Below are positions 1 through 6,596 of a stretch of DNA of 8,378 nt, in pieces. Where the stretch lies: the NCBI GenBank assembly GCA_023441845.1, contig JAEZNF010000169.1, positions 1 to 8,378 on the forward strand. The letters are read 5' to 3'. The stretch's first letter is position 1. Each line of letters begins with the position of its first letter. The notes below the pieces were generated by a model, which saw only the letters and a list, made by a program, of their open reading frames with translations, was not told where the DNA came from and did no database searches. This DNA comes from Bacillota bacterium (GTDB taxonomy: Bacteria > Bacillota > Clostridia > Acetivibrionales > DSM-2933). Both the position numbers and the translations under genes were made by a program.

Positions 1-920
1 TCATATTTAATGCCTTCTGCATAACTCTGTATAGACATGAGAGGTGTCCGGAACTCATGCGAAGCGTTTTGAAGGAAAGTCTTCTGGGCCTTGTCGTATG
101 ATTCAAGCTTCTCTGACATAGTATTTATATTATTGACAAGCTCTTTAAACTCATCATCTACAGGAATAAGAATTTTGGTACCAAAATTTCTTTCGGATAT
201 TTCACCTATGTGACGGTTTAAGGAAGAAAACGGAGCGGATATTTTTTTTGCTGCCAGGGAGGAAAAAATTGCCATTATCATGGAGGATATAATAAGAATT
301 GCAAATAGTATCAAATTTATTACCCATTGCAGCTGGTTAACTTTTTTAAGGCTTGAGTATATAACTATCCATCCAAGACCAAAAGTGTTTTTGCTTGATA
401 CCGGTTTGACAATTGCGATATACTCAGTTCCCGACAATTTAAAATTCATATATTTCTGGGTATTGGTATCAGAGAGCTTAGAAAGTTCGCTTGAAACTTT
501 GTTTGTGATATCTTCGGATGGCTTGAAGTAATTTCCTTCAGGCGGTGAAATTACCTTCTTGCTGCCGTCAAACAATATATAATCTGCATTTAAGACTGAC
601 AGCGGTTCTCGAAGAGAGCGGTCAAGCATAAAGTAGAAAAAGTATGAACCGGCCCCGTATTTTGGATTGACATATAAATTGTCCGGCGGTAGGGACTGCA
701 TTTTACCGTCAGGTGGAATAGGCTTGGGGAAAAAATCCGGGCCTTTATGCAAAGCCGTATCCTCAGCTTTTAAAGCTATCGTGTCCAGTTGTTTGGTTAC
801 ATCACTTTCAAAATACAACCTGACGGCAATATTGAATACGGCAGTAGTAAGGACTATAAGTATTATAATTACAATGATATTATATTTAAAGATTCTCCAT
901 TTTATAGTGTTCCTCTTCAT
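1..920 (-). CDS. Sensor histidine kinase, two-component system (3' part outside window)
   Basis: Membrane sensor kinase that should autophosphorylate on histidine and pass the phosphate to the response regulator encoded just upstream. The 306 visible codons show a first membrane segment (about residues 14-34), an extracytoplasmic sensor region of about 160 residues (35-197), a second membrane segment (198-224), a HAMP-like linker (225-275), and the HisKA H-box with NASHEFRTPL, where H288 is the predicted phospho-acceptor. The ATP-binding HATPase_c domain lies beyond the left edge, so the gene is incomplete here. The ATG at 920-918 is preceded by an AAGGA-like ribosome binding site inside the regulator's last codons. 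Only 4 nt separate it from the regulator's stop, so the two are co-transcribed and probably translationally coupled. I do not recognise the sensor domain, and the signal is unknown. Confidence 0.93.
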   Translation of the reverse strand, partial: MKRNTIKWRIFKYNIIVIIILIVLTTAVFNIAVRLYFESDVTKQLDTIALKAEDTALHKGPDFFPKPIPPDGKMQSLPPDNLYVNPKYGAGSYFFYFMLDRSLREPLSVLNADYILFDGSKKVISPPEGNYFKPSEDITNKVSSELSKLSDTNTQKYMNFKLSGTEYIAIVKPVSSKNTFGLGWIVIYSSLKKVNQLQWVINLILFAILIISSMIMAIFSSLAAKKISAPFSSLNRHIGEISERNFGTKILIPVDDEFKELVNNINTMSEKLESYDKAQKTFLQNASHEFRTPLMSIQSYAEGIKY

Positions 921-924
921 GGGA

Positions 925-1623
925 TCATTCCTTATCTTCAATTTTAAAGCCAAAGCCCCATACTGTTTCGATCTTCAAGGTTGACCCGTTGTCAATAAGC
1001 TTTTTTCGGATTCTTTTAATCATATCATCTGTAGCTCGTGTTTCTACTTCGTTTTCGAAGCCCCATATCTTGTCAAGAAGCTCGCCGCGGCTTACGGCTT
1101 TATTTTTGTTTTCAACAAGATAATACAGCAGATTGAACTCCATACCTGTCAATCCGATACTTTTGCCGCCAAATTCGGCCTGTTTGATATCAGGCTTTAC
1201 TGTGATGTCTCCAAGTCTTAGCTCACGAGCATCTTCCCGCTTGGCCTTATCCAGTTCAATTCTTCTGAAAATGCTTTTTATCCTTGCAATAAGCTCCATT
1301 GGACTGAATGGCTTTGTGAGGTAATCATCACTGCCCAAAGAAAGCCCGGCGATTTTATCGGTCTCCGTATCCTTGGCAGAAACTATTATTATGGGCACGG
1401 AGCTTTGCTGCCTGATAGATGAACAAAGGGAAAAACCGTCTATTTCAGGCATCATTATATCTATTACAAGCATATCGGCAGGCTTTATGTTAAAGGCATC
1501 AAGCATTGAACGTCCGTTATTAAAGGTTTCTACCGCATATCCCTCTTTTAAGAGAAAAGATTTTATTATATTGCATATATTAACCTCATCATCAGCTATA
1601 TAAATTAGTTTTTTATCCGACAT
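925..1623 (-). CDS. OmpR/PhoB-family response regulator
   Basis: DNA-binding response regulator of 232 residues, the usual length for the OmpR/PhoB family. The N-terminal receiver domain (about 4-120) has the acidic pair D11/D12, the phosphorylation site D55 in LVIDIMMP, the switch residue S82 and the invariant K104 in TKPF. A winged-helix DNA-binding domain follows (about 130-230), ending in the typical ETVWGFGFKIE. I chose the ATG at 1623-1621 because GGGGTGA lies at the right distance upstream. A longer frame starting at 1671 would add 16 residues without a comparable ribosome binding site and would place extra sequence before the first receiver strand. It is the first gene of an operon with the histidine kinase and is transcribed divergently from the VTC gene. 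It is the natural candidate to bind the 11-bp-phased repeats at 1694-1760 and so control both directions. Confidence 0.95.
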   Translation of the reverse strand: MSDKKLIYIADDEVNICNIIKSFLLKEGYAVETFNNGRSMLDAFNIKPADMLVIDIMMPEIDGFSLCSSIRQQSSVPIIIVSAKDTETDKIAGLSLGSDDYLTKPFSPMELIARIKSIFRRIELDKAKREDARELRLGDITVKPDIKQAEFGGKSIGLTGMEFNLLYYLVENKNKAVSRGELLDKIWGFENEVETRATDDMIKRIRKKLIDNGSTLKIETVWGFGFKIEDKE

Positions 1624-1693
1624 GTTCAGCTCACCCCTATTTATTTTACCATGTTCAGAGTAAAATATCATGTTTTAAGAAGAACTACGCCGA

Positions 1694-1760
1694 TTTTGCC
1701 ACAGTATTGCCACAATAATATGTAATTTTTTTCAGTACAATTTTGCCACAGTTTTGCCGG
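1694..1760. promoter_or_regulatory. Putative response-regulator binding sites: 11-bp-phased TTGCC direct repeats
   Basis: Four TTGCC cores occur at 1696, 1707, 1743 and 1754, that is, two pairs each spaced exactly 11 bp. The longer shared unit TTTTGCCACAG begins at 1694 and again at 1741, 47 bp apart. Tandem direct repeats of about one helical turn are the known binding architecture of OmpR/PhoB-family dimers. The site lies between the divergent response regulator and VTC genes, so autoregulation and control of the plus-strand operon are both plausible. The repeats are read directly from the sequence; which protein binds them is inferred. Confidence 0.6.
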
Positions 1761-1788
1761 GATTTAAATAGCAGAGAAGTGATAGAAT
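1754..1788 (+). promoter_or_regulatory. Possible activator-dependent promoter for the VTC operon
   Basis: A -10-like TAGAAT lies at 1783-1788, about 50 nt before the VTC start codon. No good -35 hexamer sits 17 bp upstream. The last TTGCC repeat (1754-1758) is 24 bp ahead of the -10, which would fit a promoter needing an activator, but the match is weak and the transcription start is not known. Confidence 0.3.
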
Positions 1789-1839
1789 CATTTCAGAACA
1801 GACAAAAAAGTTACATTATATTACAAAGGGGGTGAATCG

Positions 1840-2526
1840 ATGCAAAAAGTAAAATACCGCCATGAGATTAAACACTATATAAACGCGCATGACTGTTCGA
1901 TATTGAGAAGCAAATTAGGGCATGTTATGAGTCTTGATTCTCATGCAGGGGCTGACGGCAATTACCTTATAAGGAGCTTGTATTTCGAGACTCCTGACGA
2001 TAAAGCACTGATGGAGAAGATTACCGGTGTGGACAACCGTGAAAAGTTCCGCATCCGTTTATATAATAATGACCATTCTTATATAAAGCTTGAAAAAAAG
2101 TCAAAGATAAACGGACTTACGGCAAAACAAGGTGCCAGACTTACAAAAGAGCAGTGCAGAGATATTTTAGAAGGGGACATCGAATGGATGAAGGATTCCG
2201 AAAAGCCGGTCCTTAATGAAATGTACTACAAAATGAAGCACCAGCAGTTGAAACCTCGTACCATAGTCGATTATCTCAGGGAAGCATATGTTTTAAAGGC
2301 AGGCAATGTAAGGGTTACAATGGATAAATCAATAAGAACGGGGCTTTTAAGTACCGACTTGCTTGATATTAACCTGCCTGTAGTAGAAACCCTTGACAGG
2401 AGGATAGCGGTGCTTGAGGTAAAGTATGATGAGTTTTTACCGGAAATTATAAGTGACATTATTCAGCTTGGCGAACGGCACAAGCTTTCAGTATCGAAAT
2501 ATGCACTATGCCGTATGTATGGTTAA
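1840..2526 (+). CDS. VTC-domain polyphosphate polymerase-like protein
   Basis: Cytoplasmic protein of 228 residues made up almost wholly of a VTC domain, the triphosphate-tunnel metalloenzyme fold. In the yeast vacuolar transporter chaperone this domain makes inorganic polyphosphate from ATP. Basic and acidic tunnel residues occur in the expected alternating-strand motifs: RHEIKHY at 7-13, IRSLYFET at 44-51, REKFRIRLY at 67-75, IKLEKKSK at 82-89, PRTIVDY at 139-145, VRVTMDKSIR at 157-166, LEVKYDEFLP at 192-201 and SVSKYALC near the C-terminus. The ATG follows a strong GGGGGTGA ribosome binding site. There is no membrane segment, unlike the yeast complex; the DUF4956 membrane protein encoded 26 nt downstream is the obvious partner. 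Family assignment is firm. Polyphosphate synthesis is inferred, since bacterial VTC-like proteins of this context are little studied. Confidence 0.9.
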   Translation: MQKVKYRHEIKHYINAHDCSILRSKLGHVMSLDSHAGADGNYLIRSLYFETPDDKALMEKITGVDNREKFRIRLYNNDHSYIKLEKKSKINGLTAKQGARLTKEQCRDILEGDIEWMKDSEKPVLNEMYYKMKHQQLKPRTIVDYLREAYVLKAGNVRVTMDKSIRTGLLSTDLLDINLPVVETLDRRIAVLEVKYDEFLPEIISDIIQLGERHKLSVSKYALCRMYG

Positions 2527-2552
2527 TTAATTAATAAAAGGGGGAATTTAAC

Positions 2553-3239
2553 GTGAACGACAAGATAAATTTCAATGATATATTCAAATCCAATTTTTTG
2601 GAAAAGGCTTCGGGTTTTTCGCTGCTTGATGCCGCAATAGCTTTAGGACTGGCATTTTTAATAGGACTGTTCATTTATTTCGTTTATAAGAAAACCTTTA
2701 AGGGTGTAATGTATTCAAAAAGCTTCAGTATCTCACTGATCGCGCTTACCATGATAACTTCACTCGTAATACTGGCTGTTACCTCAAACGTAGTTTTATC
2801 ACTCGGTATGGTTGGTGCTCTGTCAATAGTAAGATTCCGTTCGGCTATAAAAGATCCCATGGATATTGCTTATCTTTTCTGGTCAATCGGAGTGGGTATT
2901 GTTTTAGGCGCAGGGCTTATTCCGCTGGCTGTTTTCGGTTCGCTGTTCATTGGCATAATACTTGTGATTTTTGTGAATAAAAGCAACTCTGACAACCCTT
3001 ATATTCTGATACTTAATTGTGAAAATGATACGGCTGAAAGCAGCGCTATCAAACTCCTTGAAAGTAATGTTAAAAAGTATATTGTAAAATCAAAGACGGT
3101 AACGGGAGGAAAAGGAATAGAAATTACCTTCGAAGTACGCCTTAAGAGCATGGAAACAAAATTTGTGAATGAAATTAGCAGTCTGAATGGAGTTGAAAGT
3201 GCAGTAATGGTTAGCTATAACGGAGATTATATGAGCTAA
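2553..3239 (+). CDS. DUF4956 integral membrane protein
   Basis: Membrane protein of 228 residues starting at a GTG placed 7 nt after AAAGGGGG. Predicted membrane segments are at about 22-46, 57-79, 106-124 and 125-142. The most conserved-looking part is the Gly/Arg-rich stretch between segments two and three (85-104, GMVGALSIVRFRSAIKDPMD), typical of DUF4956. The C-terminal 80 residues are soluble. They show alternating strands and helices ending in LNGVESAVMVSYNGDY, resembling the small ACT-like regulatory domain of MgtC-type proteins; that comparison is from memory of the fold pattern. DUF4956 genes are recurrently found beside VTC and CotH genes, as here. Its function is not established; a channel, transporter or scaffold role with the VTC protein is only an inference. 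Confidence 0.88.
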   Translation: MNDKINFNDIFKSNFLEKASGFSLLDAAIALGLAFLIGLFIYFVYKKTFKGVMYSKSFSISLIALTMITSLVILAVTSNVVLSLGMVGALSIVRFRSAIKDPMDIAYLFWSIGVGIVLGAGLIPLAVFGSLFIGIILVIFVNKSNSDNPYILILNCENDTAESSAIKLLESNVKKYIVKSKTVTGGKGIEITFEVRLKSMETKFVNEISSLNGVESAVMVSYNGDYMS

Positions 3240-3268
3240 GTATTTCTTAAATTGCTTCATTAAAATGG

Positions 3269-3313
3269 GAAAATCCAGGGAACACAATGGTTCAAGAGGT
3301 TAAATGGATTTTC
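3269..3313 (+). repeat. Perfect 9-bp inverted repeat in the DUF4956-CotH gap
   Basis: GAAAATCCA at 3269-3277 is exactly complementary to TGGATTTTC at 3305-3313, with a 27-nt loop that holds a small GAAC/GTTC hairpin (3280-3293). It sits in the 126-nt gap between two genes that otherwise look co-transcribed. There is no T-run directly after it, so it is not a standard terminator. mRNA processing, partial attenuation or stabilisation are possible. Confidence 0.4.
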
Positions 3314-3365
3314 ACAAATTGATTATTTTTATTTGAGAAACACTAAAACCAGGGGGTGAGAATAT

Positions 3366-5576
3366 TTGGATGAAAATTCACATAAAACAGCCATAAAAAT
3401 TATTGCAACCGTATTATCCATTGCTTTATTAATCTCTGTTATGGTTTTTATTCCAAAAGGTGCTGAGGAAACGGCAAAAGTATCTGCCCAGACGGACTAT
3501 ACACAAAAGGTTTTTGATAAGGGAAAGGTAAACCAGATAAATATAGAAATGGCAGAGTCTGATTGGGACTGGCTGATGAAAAACGCAATAAAGGAAGAAT
3601 ATAAAAGCTGTAATATAACCATTAACGGAGAGAAGTTTTATAACGTTGGTATAAGGCCCAAGGGTAATTCCAGTCTGATGCAGCTTGCAAGCGGAGGAAA
3701 AGAGCAGCGCTTCAGCTTCAGGCTTAATTTCAGCAAATATGTTGAAGGACAAACATACCATGGACTGAATGACATGGTTCTGAACAATATTATGTCGGAT
3801 AAATCATATATGAAGGAGTACCTTTCGTTTGAATTATTTGATTTTATAGGTGTTGCATCGCCTGCGTATGCATATTCAAACATCAAGGTGAATAACAAGG
3901 ACTGGGGATTGTATCTTGCAGTCGAAGTGATAGCTGAAGACTTCATAGAGAGGCAATTTGGCAGCGTTGACGGTAATTTGTACAAACCGGAGTCTATGGA
4001 CATGGGCGGCGGGAATAAAGATGGAAATGGCGGACCGCCTGACGGAAAAGCTTTCAAAGGCGGAGACATGCCTTTTGGACCGGGTAATGACAGAGGCAGG
4101 GGACAGAATAATAACGGGATACAAACACAGAGCAATAAAGATAGAACCAAAGCGCCGGCTAATGGTGGAAAGCAGGAGGCTGATACGGCTCCGGGCGGCA
4201 GAGACTTTTCTGATAATAAGAACCAACAAAACAATAAAGACCAACAAAACAATGCCCCAAATTTCGGCGGAAACCAAGGCAATATGCCGAATTTTGGCGG
4301 ATTTGGAGGTATGGGGGCACGTGGCGGTGCAAACCTTAAATATACGGATGATTCTCCGTCAAGCTATAGCACAATAAAGGATGGGGCGGTTTTTGATACT
4401 ACCAAAGACTCAGACTTCAAAAAAGTTATTGAAATGATAAAGAACCTGAATAATGGAACAAACCTTGAAAAGTACCTTGATGTGGATGAAATACTCAGAT
4501 TCTGGGCGGCTAATACTTTTCTGGTTAACCTCGACAGTTATGCAGGAGGAATGTATCACAACTATTATCTGTACGAGAAAAATGGTGTGTTTAAGCTTTT
4601 ACCATGGGATTTCAACCTGTCATTTGCAGGTATGGGTCCAGGCAGTTCATCCAGTGCCATTAATTTTCCGATAGATAAACCTGTAAACGGAAACCTTGAG
4701 GATGCGCCGCTGATAGGAAAACTTCTGGAGGTACCGGAGTATAAGGAAGCTTACCACGGTTACCTGAAGGAAATAGTTGAAAAATATATTAACAGTGGGG
4801 TGTATGAAGCTTCTATCAATAATATAAATAAGCTTATAAGCGATTATGTTAAAAATGATGCAACTGCATTTTATACTTTTGATGAGTACAAAAAGGCAGT
4901 GCCGGCTATGGTGACTTTCGGAAAAGACAGGGCTGCAAGCATTACAGCACAGCTCAACGGGACTCAGCCTTCCACTTCTTACGGGAATATTACTACTACG
5001 CTTAATATTTCTGATCTTGGAAGTATGGGGGGTGGAAGGCCTGGCGGCGATAACGCCAAACAGCAGGGCAACATGCAGCCGCCAGGCAATGCACCTCGGC
5101 AGGGCGATATGGCAAAGCAGAATAATATGCAGCCACCAGAAGGCATACAACAGGGCAACATGCAGCCGCCAGGAAATATGCCGCAGGGAAACATGCAGCC
5201 GCCAGGCAATGCACCTCAGCAGGGGGATATGGCAAAGCAGAATAATATGCAGCCACCGGAAGGCATACAGCCGGGAAATATGCCGTCTTTTGAGAATATG
5301 CAGGAAATAATGCAGATTGTTAAAGATGCCAATGGCGGTGAATTTACCGATAGCCAAAAGAAAAAGCTTGAAGAACTGGGTGTTGACGAAAATATGATAA
5401 ATATGTTCGGGAACATGCCCAAAGGTGGAATGTTCCAGGGTGACATGCCCAAGAATACCTCTAATGGGGATAAGAGCTTTCAATATGTAATTTTGGCGAT
5501 TTCCACAGGTGTTCTTATTACAGGTATCATATTTGTCATAAATTTCAGGAGAAAGAGATATGTAATCTGTAAGTAA
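3366..5576 (+). CDS. CotH-family kinase, surface-anchored, with low-complexity insertions
   Basis: Large protein (736 residues) of the CotH family, atypical kinases best known from spore-coat protein CotH. The TTG at 3366 is chosen because AGGGGGTGAG lies just upstream and the next in-frame ATG (codon 27) would cut the N-terminal hydrophobic segment. That segment (about 10-29) is a signal peptide or anchor. The CotH domain begins near residue 60, with VGIRPKGNSSL (about 94-104) and later LLPWDFNLSF (W414, D415, N417), the latter a likely metal/ATP-site motif. A Gly/Asn/Gln-rich insertion (about 214-322) splits the domain. A Met-Gln-Pro-Gly-Asn repeat region occupies about 560-645. A second membrane segment (about 707-727) is followed by basic RRKR, so the bulk is predicted outside the membrane. 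Neighbours link it to polyphosphate or phosphate. Kinase activity and targets are inferred. Confidence 0.9.
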   Translation: MDENSHKTAIKIIATVLSIALLISVMVFIPKGAEETAKVSAQTDYTQKVFDKGKVNQINIEMAESDWDWLMKNAIKEEYKSCNITINGEKFYNVGIRPKGNSSLMQLASGGKEQRFSFRLNFSKYVEGQTYHGLNDMVLNNIMSDKSYMKEYLSFELFDFIGVASPAYAYSNIKVNNKDWGLYLAVEVIAEDFIERQFGSVDGNLYKPESMDMGGGNKDGNGGPPDGKAFKGGDMPFGPGNDRGRGQNNNGIQTQSNKDRTKAPANGGKQEADTAPGGRDFSDNKNQQNNKDQQNNAPNFGGNQGNMPNFGGFGGMGARGGANLKYTDDSPSSYSTIKDGAVFDTTKDSDFKKVIEMIKNLNNGTNLEKYLDVDEILRFWAANTFLVNLDSYAGGMYHNYYLYEKNGVFKLLPWDFNLSFAGMGPGSSSSAINFPIDKPVNGNLEDAPLIGKLLEVPEYKEAYHGYLKEIVEKYINSGVYEASINNINKLISDYVKNDATAFYTFDEYKKAVPAMVTFGKDRAASITAQLNGTQPSTSYGNITTTLNISDLGSMGGGRPGGDNAKQQGNMQPPGNAPRQGDMAKQNNMQPPEGIQQGNMQPPGNMPQGNMQPPGNAPQQGDMAKQNNMQPPEGIQPGNMPSFENMQEIMQIVKDANGGEFTDSQKKKLEELGVDENMINMFGNMPKGGMFQGDMPKNTSNGDKSFQYVILAISTGVLITGIIFVINFRRKRYVICK
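5070..5269 (+). repeat. Direct repeat inside CotH gene (80-bp copies, 120-bp period)
   Basis: Positions 5070-5149 recur at 5190-5269 with three mismatches, giving a 120-bp (40-codon) period that keeps the reading frame. The encoded units carry GNMQPPGN, QGDMAKQNNMQPPEG and similar motifs, and shorter MQPPGN motifs lie between the copies. The near-identity at DNA level indicates recent duplication and a place where repeat number could vary between strains. Confidence 0.85.
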
Positions 5577-5593
5577 GCGAGGGGGGTTATATT

Positions 5594-6217
5594 ATGATAA
5601 AAGTTTCAAAGAAGGACTATAAGTTTTTCGATTCTTTCATAGCTGTAGCAGATAATATATGCGAGATCGCCCGGATGCAGGAAGCCTTGATTTCAAACAC
5701 AAAAAGCATTGATCAAAGCATAGCGCTTTTTGAGAAAATGGAACGCCAGGGTGATTTAATTGTTCATAATATGATGGATATGCTTAATAATTCATTTATC
5801 ACACCTTTGGACAGGGAAGACATCTACAGCATAATAAAGGAACTTGATAATATAACCGATTCTATCGAAAATACAGCCCATAGACTCAAAATGTATCACA
5901 TAACGTGTTTTGAAAAAGATGCCGAAAAGATGATTAAACTGATTACAAAATGCACTATGGCTCTTAAGGATGTAATGGTTGGACTGAAAGATATTAAGGG
6001 TAATAAACAGCTTAAACAAAAAATCAACCAGGTTAATGTTATTGAATATGAGGGAGATTTAATCTTTAGAGAAGCTGTTGAAAAGTTATTTGCATCGGGG
6101 AAAAGTACTTTGGAAGTTATAAAATGGAAAGAGATATATGAATGTCTGGAAAATACTCTTGATGCATGTGAGGATGTAGCGAATATTGTAGAGGGTGTTT
6201 TAATGAAGTACGCATAA
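5594..6217 (+). CDS. DUF47 / PhoU-like phosphate-related regulator
   Basis: All-helical cytoplasmic protein of 207 residues, full length for the DUF47 (PhoU-like, Pit accessory) family. Family metal-site motifs appear twice, as expected for the internal duplication: ERQGD (50-54) and EYEGD (151-155). FITPLDREDI (68-77), ELDNITDSIE (83-92) and WKEIYECLENTLDACEDVANIVEG (in two parts around 178-201) are also typical. The ATG follows a GAGGGGGG ribosome binding site and begins 17 nt after the CotH stop, so it belongs to the same transcript. DUF47 proteins are usually encoded next to a Pit phosphate transporter. None follows here, because a terminator comes 40 nt downstream. In this setting it may tie phosphate supply to the VTC protein; that is inference. 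Confidence 0.9.
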   Translation: MIKVSKKDYKFFDSFIAVADNICEIARMQEALISNTKSIDQSIALFEKMERQGDLIVHNMMDMLNNSFITPLDREDIYSIIKELDNITDSIENTAHRLKMYHITCFEKDAEKMIKLITKCTMALKDVMVGLKDIKGNKQLKQKINQVNVIEYEGDLIFREAVEKLFASGKSTLEVIKWKEIYECLENTLDACEDVANIVEGVLMKYA

Positions 6218-6257
6218 AGACGGTATGCGTTGACATTGATAAACGGTATTGGTTTAG

Positions 6258-6288
6258 GGACTTGCCTTTTTTGCAGGTCCTTTTTTTT
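6258..6288 (+). terminator. Intrinsic terminator of the VTC-DUF47 operon
   Basis: An 8-bp stem, GGACTTGC (6258-6265) against GCAGGTCC (6273-6280) with one G-U pair, has a 7-nt T-rich loop and is followed by eight T residues (6281-6288). It lies 40 nt after the DUF47 stop and marks the end of the plus-strand block. Confidence 0.9.
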
Positions 6289-6491
6289 AGGTTATAAATT
6301 ATAGCGCAGAATTGCCGAAGCTTTACGGTTATTAATATTAACAATAAGCGAAACTACGAAGAAAAAATCTGTTTTGACAGCCTGCGAATTACATATACAT
6401 AGAATAGAAAGTTTTTAGAGATTATTCTTTTATTGCGCTGGATGATTTGGTAAAATGTATATGAAATGCTTGGCAATATGCTATATTGAAT

Positions 6492-6528
6492 AAAGGCACG
6501 TGCTTATCAAGAAACGATAGCCTTTTTT
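6492..6528 (+). other. Bulged hairpin followed by a T-run (attenuator-like)
   Basis: AAAGGC (6492-6497) can pair with GCCTTT (6520-6525), continued after a 7-nt bulge by TATC (6505-6508) with GATA (6516-6519). The T-run 6523-6528 overlaps the 3' arm. The form resembles a weak terminator or attenuator in the leader of the gene at 6628; its strength is doubtful because of the bulge. Confidence 0.3.
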
Positions 6529-6552
6529 CGGTTTTTAAAGAACAAAACTAAT

Positions 6553-6596
6553 AAAAGGCTCACGATATAAGCTTTGTGAGACGCTTTTTATAAAAG
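6553..6596 (+). other. Hairpin with two competing pairings just upstream of a ribosome binding site
   Basis: CTCAC (6559-6563) pairs with GTGAG (6576-6580), and AAAAG (6553-6557) with CTTTT (6584-6588). The same CTTTT can instead pair with AAAAG at 6592-6596, so the two structures exclude each other. The element ends about 20 nt before the GGGGGG ribosome binding site of the signal-peptide gene. The helices are short and AT-rich, so chance is a real alternative. Confidence 0.3.

Noticed and set aside
1621..1671. Upstream ATG extending the response regulator by 16 residues
   Set aside because: The internal ATG at 1623 has a well-spaced GGGGTGA and begins right before the first receiver strand, as in the family.
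5061..5300. Repeated units as a possible CRISPR array
   Set aside because: The repeats are in frame within CotH, longer than CRISPR repeats, and have no unique spacers of constant length.
4647..5483. Minus-strand open frame of 278 codons (and several shorter ones) opposite the CotH gene
   Set aside because: They arise from the repetitive, low-complexity coding sequence of CotH, lack family features and ribosome binding sites, and give Cys/His/Leu-rich or Pro-rich nonsense.
6328..6342. AT-rich palindrome TTAATATTAA as an operator
   Set aside because: Short, low-complexity and not extended by flanking symmetry; expected by chance in AT-rich DNA.
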